Part shown: positions 1 through 10,478 of the stretch, one piece after another
Numbering within the stretch: the first letter of the stretch is position 1
Layout: every line of letters starts with the position of its first letter
DNA from: Echinarachnius parma
Taxonomy: Eukaryota > Echinodermata > Echinoidea > Clypeasteroida > Echinarachniidae
Length of the DNA: 64,000 nucleotides
NCBI GenBank assembly: GCA_037951105.1
Contig: JBAMJV010009327.1
Location: 28,664 to 92,663 of the forward strand
Reading direction: 5' to 3'
Position numbers and translations under genes: made by a program
Notes under the pieces: generated by a model
Seen by the model: only the letters and a program-made list of their open reading frames with translations
The model's database searches: none
Told to the model about the DNA's origin: nothing

Positions 1-361
1 TTTTTTTTCAAAAAGTGGAAACAACTTGACAAAAATTACAACACTCTTTGGCATGTTTGGAAATGTATCCAATCCCAGTGCACGTTTCTTTGGAACGTAA
101 CGCGATCCCGTTAGCAAGAGCCAATCAGATTGCTTGTTTTATCGTTGTGCTAAATTCGTTACATCAACATGCTCCTCCCGCCGGGCCTTCGGGTCACTGG
201 TCGGCTACGAAAGGAGGCACCAGAGAGGCACAACACAAACGTCACCAGCATGAATATGGGAGGAAAACCTTTTTTTCGGTTTTTATTTTCTACATTTGTG
301 GTAAACTGAAGAAAGGACTACCTCCCAGATTTATGCTGATGGCGATTGCATTATGCCTCAG
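1..361. repeat. Dispersed repeat family B, copy 1, with CCAAT pair and imperfect hairpin
   Basis: Bases 1-170 match the reverse complement of about 26,250-26,400, sharing two spaced CCAAT motifs and the phrase TTGCTTGTTTTATCGTTGTG. Bases about 222-361 form an imperfect palindrome with arms of about 39 nt. The right arm ends GCATTATGCCTC, which recurs near 25,970. The long open frame here (48-443) has no family resemblance and overlaps the palindrome, so I do not call a gene. Confidence 0.6.
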
Positions 362-905
362 GTGTAGCCTATTTTGTATGTGCCACAGTATGCAATGTGT
401 TGTGCACGGTGGCATATGGAGACAACCAGAAGAAAAAAAATAAAATAAAATTAATAATAAAAAAACTAATCTAAACTCACCTTCATAGATGTAAATCCAT
501 AACTAAATAATCACTTTATCCATAGCTGGTTTTATTTTGAGTTTTAGTCCACTTTTCACACAGAATTCAGGTTATTTCTGTACTAATCTACTCTAGTGGT
601 ATAGCTGTGATGACTACAGTATCTTACAGTCTGTACTGCACTGGTCAAAAGAGGGCGGTATTGTTGTTGTTTGATGTTTATTGGCGGTTCATTCAATTTG
701 AATATTTTCGCTGGCTGTTTGGATAGTTTTTCCTCAATTCTTTTTGGATTTCAACTCTGGATTTTAATTTTCTACCAAGAGGTATGACTCCTTTTTAGAT
801 ATGTATTACAGTAAAGACTAATTCTAGTGATACATATCACAAATTGTCTGCATTTGGATAACTTTCTAGTCTAGCATATCAGTATTGATTCTTCACATAC
901 TGGAA
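362..905. other. No gene recognised
   Basis: AT-rich sequence without a convincing open frame, splice-site pair or repeat match elsewhere in the window. Confidence 0.5.
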
Positions 906-1469
906 ATTATTGAATTGAAATTTAAATTGTTCTTTATTTCATTCATCATAAAAACATATAAAATACAAAACAAAGATTACAATTTACATTGATACAGAAA
1001 TTACAACATAATTATAATACAACACAAATAATCATGAGAATGTGGAGGCAGCTAGGAATACCCTAAAAACACAAAGACCGAGACAAAAATAAAAATAAAA
1101 AATACACGACCGAATGCAATATCTAGATTCTAAATCGAATTAATACTGTTCAATTAAAAACATTTTATATCTCCTTTTAAAAACTTTGATTGATGGACTA
1201 AGATTAATTTCACGCGGTAAATCGTTCAAAATTAGAAGAGCTTCGAGTATTATGTGAATGAACTTCATTATTAAGAGAAAATTTACATGAAAGACCTTTG
1301 GGTATAAAATTATTATAACATAAATACATAAATATTGCTAAATTGTATTTACAAACATCTAAAATGTTTAATAATTTCAATTTTAAAAATAAAGGTTTAG
1401 TATGAGCAAAAGAATCGACATGTAAAATAATTATAATGGCTCTTTTTTGTAAACGAATTAATCTAGTCA
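906..1469 (-). pseudogene. LINE reverse transcriptase, 3' part and tail, cut off by the BEL insertion
   Basis: On the minus strand, bases 1469 to 1210 encode the region after the LINE polymerase core: a stretch beginning RLIRLQKRAIIIILHVDSF, then HTKPLFLKL, ending near HNTRSSSNFERF. This is typical of Jockey/CR1-type non-LTR elements. The frame then stops. The 3' region contains an AATAAAG signal on the minus strand near 930 and ends in AT-rich short repeats near 906. It continues, across the BEL element, with 9745-10478: the residues encoded just above 9745 (ending NYAMT) join directly to those just below 1469. It is 5'-truncated and broken by stops, so not functional. Confidence 0.8.
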
Positions 1470-1967
1470 TGTGGCGCCGCCCCCGATTACTTGATGATAT
1501 AGACGCAATATGAAGAATGACAATCGTACACATGTTCTCTTTAGTTACGGGCTTCTGTCGTGGACTTTATTTATGGCCGAAAGTCTCAATCAACCCTTCA
1601 GCCTTAAGTTCTGCTTTCAACTTTGCTTTCGAATTGATTTCAGCTTATAACTTGAACTTTTAAGTCTATTCAGCCATAACTTCGAACTTGAGTCTTGACC
1701 GCAGCCTTGACATCAATCTTGGCCCTTGACCTCAGCCGTAAGAACACTGTGGCTCTTGCATCTACATATCAGGAACAGTCCAATGGTTATCTTGACGTAC
1801 GTTTTGGATTTAACATTCTGCCGAAAATAACAATCTTGTCTGCAGTCTCCAAAAACTACTGGCAGGTATCTTCGTGTAATTTCATCTCTACGCGTGTGTT
1901 GCACGTTGTTACAAATTCTATGGGCCGCTAACGTTCCTAAACCTGGTACGGAGCGCCGACCGTTACA
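1470..1967 (-). repeat. 3' LTR of the BEL element
   Basis: 498 bp, matching 9247-9744 base for base as far as I can read. In element orientation it starts TGTAACGG and ends GGCGCCACA. An AATAAA signal lies on the minus strand near 1575 (plus strand CTTTATTTATGG). Confidence 0.93.
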
Positions 1968-1979
1968 CTCCCACCAAAT
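1968..1979 (-). other. Probable polypurine tract of the BEL element
   Basis: Directly next to the 3' LTR, the minus strand reads TTTGGTGGGAG. This purine-rich stretch sits where plus-strand DNA synthesis is primed. Called from position and composition only. Confidence 0.6.
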
Positions 1980-2515
1980 TACATGTAAGATTAAACTACA
2001 GCCCCTAAATGTATCAAGTGAATACCAACTTAAAGTTATTTACAAGAGCTAGCAATCCATACTTCTAAAGTCGCAACCATAGAAAATAGCGACTTCATTA
2101 CATTACATTACATTACATTACATTACAATATAATCACTACTGTGTACAACATATATTTGACTAACAAATATAAAGCTTAGCAGGTTACAATATTGTATAA
2201 CAATACCAAACAGGGTGCAAACTGTTAGCTGTAATGTTTGCACCACAAGAATCACATGCCGTGAACGCGTATCACTAAGAGCAAAGTAGGCCAAGCACTG
2301 CTTCTAGCTACAATTGATAAAAGGCGACCCAAAGCTCCCACTACTGAAACCGCGAGATGATGCCAGAGCACGAAGCAAGCCGCGGCACCAAGGCCCCGCG
2401 AACGCAAAGAGTAACTACAGAACTGCGCGCCCTAGAAGTCGGAAACTACTCCCCCATGACGTCAGTCCACTTGCTTCATCAATCATAGTGTAGCAGTAGG
2501 TGCATATACTCGGTC
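1980..2515 (-). other. BEL 3' untranslated region with a short CATTA repeat
   Basis: About 540 bp between the end of the polyprotein and the 3' LTR. It includes about six CATTA pentamers near 2097-2130. No frame with membrane segments or other env-like features was seen. Confidence 0.6.
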
Positions 2516-5500
2516 TTAATTAGAAAGTCTTGAACACTCCAATAGGAGGATGACTTTCTGTATTGGCCTCCAGTACTCTGGTGCCTTCTTCTCTGGGCGA
2601 CCTCTCTTGTCGAGGTTGCTGGTGCCCATGCGCACACATACTTTCCTAACCAGGCCGTCTTCACCTGGAGTGGCCTTCGTCACGATAGCTAGTGGCCACT
2701 TCATACGGGGCACATCCTGGTCTACAACCAGCACTACGTCTCCTTCTTGGACATTTCTACGGGTCTTCGCCCATTTGTTTCGTTCCTGGAGCCCTAGCAA
2801 GTACTCCTTACGCCATCGAGACCAGAACTGCTCTGTCAGGAACTGCACTCTTCTCCAGGCCTTCCTGGTGTACAGATCAGTTCTTTGAAACTGCCCTGGA
2901 GGTGGAGATGGTACGGCGGCTTTCATCGTGATGAGGTGATTTGGCGTCAGTGGCTCATCAGCGCTTGGATCGTTCAGATTGGTCAATGTCAACGGGCGAC
3001 TGTTAACGATAGCCATGGCTTCATAGAGGAATGTACGTAAGGCAGAGTCTGTGAGCCTTCCCGGACAAAGATCCACAGTGGCTCTCAAGACACTTCTGAC
3101 CGTCCGAATCTGTCGCTCCCATACACCGCCGGCATGGCTCGACTTGGGGGTGTTGAAGACAAACTCGCACTGCTGATCGGCGAGGTATGTTTTGATTCTT
3201 TCCGTTTCCATTCCTTTGAGAGCCGCCTTGAGCTCGTTTCTTGCACCAATAAAGTTGCTGCCTTGGTCGCATCTTATTTGGCGCACTGCTCCTCTGATTG
3301 CGATGAAGCAACGGAGTGCATTGATGAATGCATCTGTTGACATGTCGTCAAGCATTTCGATATGTACGCCCCGTGAGCAGAAACAGGTGAATAGTAGCCC
3401 ATACCTTTTCACCTCTGACCGACCCTTCTTGATGACAAATGGCCCAAAGCAGTCCATTCCTACGTACGTAAAGGGCGCGGAGGGGTTTGTGCGGTCCTCG
3501 GGCAGGTCTGCCATCTTCTGCTCTTCTTGGGGTCTGCGAAGACGTCTACAGATCACACACTTCCTCACCATCTCGGACACGACTCTTGAGCCTCTTACGA
3601 TCCAGTATCCATTGGCTCGTATTTCGTTTTGAGTGATGCCTCTTCCTTGGTGCCGAACCTTGTGATGGAAGTGTCGCGCGATAGCTTGGGTGATCTGGCT
3701 GTCCTTAGGCAGGATGACCGGATTTGCGCCTTTTCCTAGCCTACCTTTGACTCGTAGGATGCCATTCTCATCAAGATACGGGTCCAGATTGCCTATCTGG
3801 CTTGAATCCTTCACAGTCTTGGTCTGTGATAAGGATTTCACCTCTTCTGGGAAGGCCTCTTTCTGTACCAACTGAAGGATGTACAGTTTAGCTTGCTCTC
3901 TTTCTTGGGCGACTGAAACATTCCTTTGACAGACGGCTGACCTTGCAGCCATTCTGAGCCGGCACAAAACCCTAACCATCAAAGACCAGCCAGAGACTCT
4001 AGCTAGACGCTGCAGCAAATCTGGTTGATCAGGACTGAGATTTGTTGCGAAGGTTGTCACTTTGACCTCGGGATCCCCAAAGGTGACCTGAGGAGGGACG
4101 TCTTTGAATCTCAAGTCTTTCTCCCAGAGAAAGTCTGGGCCTCTCAACCACTGAGTGGTCTTCAGCAGTTCTGCTGGAGTCATTCCTCGCGAAGGGTAGT
4201 CAGCGGGGTTTTCCTCTGTAGATACATAGTGCCACTGTTCAGGCTGCGTCCTGTCTCTGATGAGCTGAACTCTGTTGGCAACAAACGTATGGAACCTTCG
4301 GGCTTCGTTGTTTATGTATCCTAGGACTACCCGAGAGTCAGTCCAATAGAACTCCTGTGCATCATGGTACCCTAGCTCATCTCTCAACATGGAGCTGACC
4401 TTTGCCGATACAACTGCCGCTGTCAACTCTAGCCTGGGAATCGTGACCACCTTGGATGGCGCTACTCTTGACTTGGCAAAAATCAGACAGCAGTAGACTT
4501 CATCTGCTTGATTCATGAGGCGGATGTACGAGCACTGGCCGTACCCTTGCATGCTTGCATCAGAGAAATGATGCAGTTGTACTAACTGTGGGTCGCCAAA
4601 ATCAGAGGGGTGGTGGCACCGGGGTATCCTGAGTTCCTCCAGTAGTGGGAGTTCCCTACACCATTGCTCCCAGGCTGGCTTTAGAGTGTCAGCTATCGGA
4701 TCATCCCAGCCGACTCCCTGGCGGCACATCTCCTGCAGAATTCTCTTTCCGTTGAGTACCACGGGAGACACAAATCCCAGCGGATCATATAAGGATGCCA
4801 CTGTTGATAGGATTCCACGACGAGTCATCGGTTGTTCCTTCAAAGACATCTTGAAGAAGAACGCATCAGTGGCAATGTTCCACATGATCCCAAGAGCTCG
4901 CTCCACAGGTTCCTCGAAGTCTAGGTTCGAGTTGGTGACGGCAACTGCACGCTCTGTCTCTGGGATGCTTTCGATTACAGCCTCGTCATTGGAAACAAAC
5001 TTGTGGAGACGCAGGCCGCCCTTACGGCAGAGTTCTCTCGCTTCCCTTGTCAGATGGATGGCCTCTTCTCGGCTTGGCACACTCACTACCCCATCATCCA
5101 CATAGAAGTTTCTCTCAAGGAACTGTGATGCCATGGGATAGTCACCTCTGTATTGTCTAGCCAGATACTTCAAGCCATAGTTTGCGCATCCTGGGGAAGA
5201 GGCTGCACCAAAAAGGTGCACGTTCATCCTGTAGTCCACAGGATTCTTTCTGATGTCGTTGTCCTCCCACCATAGGAACCGTAAGAAGTCACGGTGACCT
5301 TCATCTACTCTGAATTGGAAGAACATCTTCTCTACGTCACAGAGGACAGCTACCTTGTGCTTCCTGAATCTGCTCAGGACACCAGTCAAGTTGTTGGTCA
5401 GGTCTGGCCCTTTCAACAAGTGGTCATTCAGACATGTTCCAGCAAACTTGGCCGAGCAATCGAACACTATCCGGAGCTTGTTTTTCTTTGCATGGTATAT

Positions 5501-8209
5501 TCCATGATGAGGAATGTAGTTTGTGGACCCTGGAGGTGCTTTGCTCTCAGCTCGTTCGGCAAAGCCACCCTCGACTATGTCTGTCATGAATGCCAGATAA
5601 TGATCCTTGTATTGATCATCTCTTTCCATCTTCCGCTTGAGATGGGCGAGTCTGACTTCGGCCAATCTTCGGTTGTTCGGCATTTCAGGCCTTTTCCTGA
5701 ATGGCAAGGGCATCTTCAGGTGGCCATCCTGGCACTGCGATGTATTGGTTTCCATGCAGTTGAGGAATTCTACATCCTCCTGCGAGTAGGCCGCATCCTT
5801 GTAAGTGCTCTCCTGGAAATCCGCTTCAAGAGCCCTCAGCACGTCCTTTGGTGTGATTCCTGGCAGCTCCCGGGTAGCGACTCTGCCACACCGACTGGAT
5901 TCTATGTTGCCTTCTTGTGCATTTGTTGAACCAATTATGCTCCACCCCAAATCCGTGCGAATGGCATATGGCTCAGCGTCTGTGCCAGCAACAACCTGCC
6001 TAGGGACTAGGGCTTTAGGGCAGTTGTACCCGATCAGCAAACCAACTTCGCACCCTTGGAGTGCAGGCATGTCCCGAGCAATATCCTGGAGGTGTGGCCA
6101 CTTATCGGCAGTATCTCTGGTTGGTATGTGATCACGATCTGCAGGAATAAAATCCCGAGTGTAGCACCTGGCGATTTTCACTTGGGTGGGGGATGCCATG
6201 CCTCTTACCACCAGGTTGGATACTGCATCACACTGGATGGTCGATGACGAGGTCATGGTTGATAGCTGCAGCCTCAAGGGCTTTCGCTGCGCATCGCTCT
6301 GGGTGTCCAACAGAGCGTACGTCAGGATCTCCTTCGATGGATATTGCTCGGAGGCCACCCAAACTGGCACGATCATTGATGTGCTTGTCGTCTTACCCAT
6401 GTGCAGCTTGTGAGACGTGGTTGCAGCTTGGTCTGCTCTGGTTTCTTGACGAGTCTCACCTGTTTCACCTGTCTCAGGTCGCCACTCATGGAGGGAGGAG
6501 GGATGTCTTTTACTGCATACTTCGCAGGTGTGCCTTTTTCTGCAATCCTTGCTGAAGTGTCCCTGGCGCAGACAACCAAAGTAAAAACCATTCTCCTTCA
6601 CGAAGACCTTGCGCTCAGCAATGGGTTTCGCCTTGAATTTTGGACATCCGTCCAAGAAATGGTCTGTCGACTCGCACAGGCCGCAGCCTTTAGCAGGTTT
6701 CTTGGGTTCATTTGGGTACTTGTGGTGCTTCGTCCGCTCCTCTTTGCTTTTTACAGCCAGTGCGGAGCCCTTGTGAATCTTTGGGGGAATCTTGTCTTTC
6801 CTTGGGCTTGGAGAATCACTGCTCCTTAAGGCCTCCAGTGAGGAGATTGGGTTGTTTGCAATCTGTGCCTCCTTGAGCATGAATGCTACAAATACCTTAA
6901 ATTGTGGGTATACTCCTCCATTCTGGATGGCATTAGTGACCTGCCTATTCCAGCTGGCAGCCAGCCATTCAGGCAGCTTGCCAAGCAGCCGTTGGTTCTC
7001 TAGGCAGTCATTGAGCACCTCCAAGCCTGGTACGTATGGCATGGCGTCCATGCAGCTCTTTAGGAAGTCTGCAAACCTTTGAAGTGCCTTCCCATCTCTC
7101 GACGCAATCTTTGGCCAGTTATTCAGCTTTTCCCGAAACACCCGTTGCACTTGGAATGGGTGGCCATACCTTTGTTTCAGCGTCTTCCATGCGCCTATGT
7201 ACGCCTCCTCCGAGCTGCCGTAGAAGAAACCTTCGATTGATTCTCTTGCCTGGCCTGTGACGTACTGTCTAAGGTAATACAGCTTTTCTGCTGGCGGGAT
7301 TCTTTCTCCAATGAGAGTCCTGAAGCTCCTTTCAAACTCAACAAACTCCAGGGGATTACCACTGAAAGTATGCGGTACTGGGACTGGCAGCCGATTGCGA
7401 TACATGTTATCCGCTAGGGCTTGAGTAAACTGTTGGGCATCTAGCAGTGGAGCGGATGTGGGGGATGGGGCATGCAGCAGGGGAGATGACGTGGAATGGT
7501 GGGATGTGGTCTCATCAACTGATGGAATAGACGTAGGCAGGCTGTCTATAAAGCTTGCTACCACCTCAGCCGATGGGGAAGCTGCAGGTAGATTGACTGC
7601 AGGAGTCTTGGTGACTGATGGAGGAGCCGCAGAATTCTGAACTGCATCGACGTGAGATGAGGAGTCATTTTGAGTCTGCGCCATTTGCTGATCCTGATGA
7701 TCGAGAGAGGCAAGATCTGATGCGGTCTTAAACAGTCGCCTTGCTCCGACATCTGAGTCTTGCTCACCGAGGGCAGAGCTATACACCGACATGGCATAGT
7801 CTTGCTTTAGAAGTTCCTTTGCAATTTGCTTGCGGTCATCCGCATCAAATCCGCCTCCTAACGAGCCCCGCACTTCCTCGAGAGCATTTATGCTGTCCCT
7901 GACCATTGCACTGGCCCTATCCATCCTTTCTCTAACTTCTCTGATAGGTGCCTTATGCTTCCTTAAATCACCAAAGATGCGCACCAATTCACCTTCACCA
8001 GCTTCAAGCGCATCAATATGCTGCTTTATTGGTGCTTCCTCCCTTTCAGCTTTGATGGCATCCCTTGCATTCTTGACTAAGGTTTTGAGCGCGCCATAAC
8101 TTTTAAAGAACATACGCTCCTTCTTTACGTCGTCTTTATTTTGCAAGGTTTCCATCTTTGCAGTGAGTTTTTTATCTCTGGATGACTTCCGTACCTGCGA
8201 ATCCGACAT
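2516..8209 (-). CDS. BEL/Pao Gag-Pol polyprotein (1897 aa, intact)
   Basis: Encodes everything needed for retrotransposition except the RNA ends. N-terminal charged, coiled-coil-like region about 1-180. DUF1759 gag-like domain about 270-425. CCHC knuckle C509-C512-H517-C522. A second knuckle has Tyr543 where the first Cys is expected (then C546, H551, C556), and a Cys/His cluster follows at 562-574. Retropepsin-like DUF1758 domain with D-T-Q-S-D at 635-639. Reverse transcriptase with Asp958 and YVDD at 1036-1039. RNase H with D1217, E1261, D1291, D1337. Integrase zinc region H1516, H1520, C1551, C1554 and DDE residues D1586, D1648, E1698, followed by a DUF5641-like tail. The first Met opens a frame uninterrupted for 1897 codons. 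After D-T-Q-S-D the protease appears about 15 residues shorter than family members I remember. Apart from that and the Tyr543 change it looks functional. Confidence 0.95.
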   Translation of the reverse strand: MSDSQVRKSSRDKKLTAKMETLQNKDDVKKERMFFKSYGALKTLVKNARDAIKAEREEAPIKQHIDALEAGEGELVRIFGDLRKHKAPIREVRERMDRASAMVRDSINALEEVRGSLGGGFDADDRKQIAKELLKQDYAMSVYSSALGEQDSDVGARRLFKTASDLASLDHQDQQMAQTQNDSSSHVDAVQNSAAPPSVTKTPAVNLPAASPSAEVVASFIDSLPTSIPSVDETTSHHSTSSPLLHAPSPTSAPLLDAQQFTQALADNMYRNRLPVPVPHTFSGNPLEFVEFERSFRTLIGERIPPAEKLYYLRQYVTGQARESIEGFFYGSSEEAYIGAWKTLKQRYGHPFQVQRVFREKLNNWPKIASRDGKALQRFADFLKSCMDAMPYVPGLEVLNDCLENQRLLGKLPEWLAASWNRQVTNAIQNGGVYPQFKVFVAFMLKEAQIANNPISSLEALRSSDSPSPRKDKIPPKIHKGSALAVKSKEERTKHHKYPNEPKKPAKGCGLCESTDHFLDGCPKFKAKPIAERKVFVKENGFYFGCLRQGHFSKDCRKRHTCEVCSKRHPSSLHEWRPETGETGETRQETRADQAATTSHKLHMGKTTSTSMIVPVWVASEQYPSKEILTYALLDTQSDAQRKPLRLQLSTMTSSSTIQCDAVSNLVVRGMASPTQVKIARCYTRDFIPADRDHIPTRDTADKWPHLQDIARDMPALQGCEVGLLIGYNCPKALVPRQVVAGTDAEPYAIRTDLGWSIIGSTNAQEGNIESSRCGRVATRELPGITPKDVLRALEADFQESTYKDAAYSQEDVEFLNCMETNTSQCQDGHLKMPLPFRKRPEMPNNRRLAEVRLAHLKRKMERDDQYKDHYLAFMTDIVEGGFAERAESKAPPGSTNYIPHHGIYHAKKNKLRIVFDCSAKFAGTCLNDHLLKGPDLTNNLTGVLSRFRKHKVAVLCDVEKMFFQFRVDEGHRDFLRFLWWEDNDIRKNPVDYRMNVHLFGAASSPGCANYGLKYLARQYRGDYPMASQFLERNFYVDDGVVSVPSREEAIHLTREARELCRKGGLRLHKFVSNDEAVIESIPETERAVAVTNSNLDFEEPVERALGIMWNIATDAFFFKMSLKEQPMTRRGILSTVASLYDPLGFVSPVVLNGKRILQEMCRQGVGWDDPIADTLKPAWEQWCRELPLLEELRIPRCHHPSDFGDPQLVQLHHFSDASMQGYGQCSYIRLMNQADEVYCCLIFAKSRVAPSKVVTIPRLELTAAVVSAKVSSMLRDELGYHDAQEFYWTDSRVVLGYINNEARRFHTFVANRVQLIRDRTQPEQWHYVSTEENPADYPSRGMTPAELLKTTQWLRGPDFLWEKDLRFKDVPPQVTFGDPEVKVTTFATNLSPDQPDLLQRLARVSGWSLMVRVLCRLRMAARSAVCQRNVSVAQEREQAKLYILQLVQKEAFPEEVKSLSQTKTVKDSSQIGNLDPYLDENGILRVKGRLGKGANPVILPKDSQITQAIARHFHHKVRHQGRGITQNEIRANGYWIVRGSRVVSEMVRKCVICRRLRRPQEEQKMADLPEDRTNPSAPFTYVGMDCFGPFVIKKGRSEVKRYGLLFTCFCSRGVHIEMLDDMSTDAFINALRCFIAIRGAVRQIRCDQGSNFIGARNELKAALKGMETERIKTYLADQQCEFVFNTPKSSHAGGVWERQIRTVRSVLRATVDLCPGRLTDSALRTFLYEAMAIVNSRPLTLTNLNDPSADEPLTPNHLITMKAAVPSPPPGQFQRTDLYTRKAWRRVQFLTEQFWSRWRKEYLLGLQERNKWAKTRRNVQEGDVVLVVDQDVPRMKWPLAIVTKATPGEDGLVRKVCVRMGTSNLDKRGRPEKKAPEYWRPIQKVILLLECSRLSN

Positions 8210-9246
8210 ACTACCCTATAATCAATAAAGCCAACCAAGCAAACGAAATGGGAGAATAGTCACCGCTAATAAGTCGCGCGCTCGTACAACCACCCAAAGC
8301 AGTCCCGAGACGAAATGCCGCAACTCGCCCCCAACTCAAACCCCATTCGAAGCATCAGCAGTGGGTGCACAGGTCTTTATACGCCACAAGCTGCAGCTAA
8401 AATGCAATGCCAGGCCTACTAAACTTCGCACTATGCATGGGTTACCTATAGCACAGACATGCTACACACTTAATACTAAACCAACTTATTAAGCGCAAAC
8501 GTTTCAAGCATTTATCAAATCAATCATTCACGCCTTATGCACGCTATTACAATACCTTTGTTTAAATGTACCCACTCTAAGCCTTAGATTATAAGTTTCA
8601 CAACTTTTAACGATTATTTATTTTTACCTAAAAACATTAATCGAAATTATAACCTATGCCTATGGAACTACGAGCATATGAATTCGATGTTTACCAATAT
8701 AAAATTGAACTAAACACAACTATTGAATGTATGCTGTGAGTATATTATAATATTTAGCACGCTAATATTATTATAACATTATAATTGTACATATAAATGT
8801 TTACGTGTATATCTTCAATACACGTTAAAATTCGCTTTCAAGAGCTCTAAAACTGCTTCAAATTTACATTAATTCTTTCTACACGTCAAATTAAGTAATT
8901 TGTATTCAAATGAATTTTATATACTTCAAATTAATAGTTTATATTCAAATGAATATAATATTTCTTGTCTTAAATTTCAAAGACTAATTGTTCTTCTTTA
9001 TCAAAAATAAAGCTTGTCTAAATTCTTGATACCGTTGAGTTAACTTGAGTTGAGATCCACCGTCTTGCTTCAACGAGCGGCGGGTAAAGTGTTCTCTGCA
9101 TCAGCGTGGGTTACGTCGGTTCTCCACCTCGATGTGGGAGTGTTCGTAGCTTGGCTTCGGGTTACGTCGGTTCTCCGCTTCGATGTGAGAGTGTGCGTAG
9201 CTTCGCTGTGAGAGAGTGTTCGTTGCTTCGACGCTAGTGTTCTTAC
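8210..9246 (-). other. BEL 5' leader with short tandem repeats
   Basis: About 1 kb between the 5' LTR and the polyprotein start. Near 9100-9240 about 2.5 copies of a unit of roughly 55-60 bp recur (shared phrase GGGTTACGTCGGTTCTCC, then CGATGTG and GTGTTCGTAGC). I could not identify the tRNA primer-binding site. The base after the LTR begins GTAAGAACAC on the minus strand, which also resembles a splice donor. Confidence 0.6.
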
Positions 9247-9744
9247 TGTGGCGCCGCCCCCGATTACTTGATGATATAGACGCAATATGAAGAATGACAA
9301 TCGTACACATGTTCTCTTTAGTTACGGGCTTCTGTCGTGGACTTTATTTATGGCCGAAAGTCTCAATCAACCCTTCAGCCTTAAGTTCTGCTTTCAACTT
9401 TGCTTTCGAATTGATTTCAGCTTATAACTTGAACTTTTAAGTCTATTCAGCCATAACTTCGAACTTGAGTCTTGACCGCAGCCTTGACATCAATCTTGGC
9501 CCTTGACCTCAGCCGTAAGAACACTGTGGCTCTTGCATCTACATATCAGGAACAGTCCAATGGTTATCTTGACGTACGTTTTGGATTTAACATTCTGCCG
9601 AAAATAACAATCTTGTCTGCAGTCTCCAAAAACTACTGGCAGGTATCTTCGTGTAATTTCATCTCTACGCGTGTGTTGCACGTTGTTACAAATTCTATGG
9701 GCCGCTAACGTTCCTAAACCTGGTACGGAGCGCCGACCGTTACA
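9247..9744 (-). repeat. 5' LTR of the BEL element
   Basis: 498 bp, the partner of 1470-1967. It is followed directly by the duplicated target AGTCA at 9745-9749. It presumably carries the element promoter, but no clear TATA box was picked out. Confidence 0.93.
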
Positions 9745-10478
9745 AGTCATTGCATAATTAGTTGCAGATCCCCAGGCAAGATTGCAATAATTAAAATATG
9801 GAGATACTATAGCATTATAAATCATAATTAAAATTCTTAGGAAAATGTTTAAATCTATTCAAAATGCCAATACCTTTTGAAATTTGTGTACATATGACAT
9901 CAATGTGTTCCTTCCAGGTTAATTTACTGTCAATGGTTACACCTAGAAATATTAAAGATGAACAATGATCAATATAATTATTATTAAAAGAAACGACAAT
10001 TGTATCATAATTAATCACCTGGCTTATTAGTAAAAATCATATAATGAGTCTTTGTAGTATTTACTACTAATTTATTATAAATTAACCAGGAATTTATTTT
10101 GAATAATTAATCATTAAAATGAAAAAAATAAGTCATCAATATTATCGTCGGATAAGAAAACACTGGTGTCATCTGCATATAAAATATATTGCAAATTTTG
10201 AGACGCGTAACAAATATCATTCATATAAATAAGAAACAAAAGGGGACCGAGATTGGATCCCTGGGGCACTCCACATCCTACATCATTAAAATCAGACTCC
10301 TGATCATTTACAATTACAAACTGTTTACGATTTGTTAAATAATGTTTAAATAAATCCAAAAGAGTACCACGAATACCATAGTTTTCTAATTTATAAAACA
10401 AAATCGAGTGATCTAAAGTATCAAAAGCTTTGCTCAAATCAAGGAATAAACCAATCAAAATCTTTTTATTGCACTGGT
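9745..10478 (-). pseudogene. LINE reverse transcriptase core, 5'-truncated (continues at 1469)
   Basis: The minus strand encodes hallmark non-LTR RT blocks: LDLSKAFDTLDHSILFYKLE, then GVPQGSNLGPLLFLIYMND, then YADDTSVF, then a separate frame with FLGVTIDSKLTWKEHID and FNYCNLAWG. The catalytic YADD is intact. The frame breaks between about 10,114 and 10,018, and the copy starts abruptly near 10,478, so the endonuclease and ORF1 are missing. The family is Jockey/CR1-like by motif style. The BEL element is inserted in it. Dead on arrival by truncation, then split. Confidence 0.85.

Larger units (their letters stand above)
1470..9744 (-). mobile_element. Complete BEL/Pao LTR retrotransposon
   Basis: An 8,275-bp element on the minus strand. 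It is bounded by two 498-bp LTRs beginning TGTGGCGCC and ending GTTACA as read on the plus strand, that is TGTAAC...CCACA in element orientation. A 5-bp direct repeat AGTCA lies immediately outside both ends (1465-1469 and 9745-9749), as expected for integrase-mediated insertion. The single long frame (2516-8209) carries gag-like, protease, RT, RNase H and integrase regions in BEL order. The LTRs look identical on reading, so insertion was recent or the LTRs were homogenised. The element landed inside a LINE copy on the same strand. No envelope-like frame is present between the end of pol and the 3' LTR. Confidence 0.95.

Noticed and set aside
48-443. 131-codon open frame
   Set aside because: Lies within dispersed repeat B and crosses its palindrome. 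The same frame is not kept in the other copies.
1695-1931. 78-codon frame present in both LTRs
   Set aside because: Identity between copies is explained by the LTRs themselves; no domain or codon bias.
2479-2664. Possible envelope-like or accessory frame at the BEL 3' end
   Set aside because: It is an out-of-frame shadow of the polyprotein end with no signal peptide or membrane segment.
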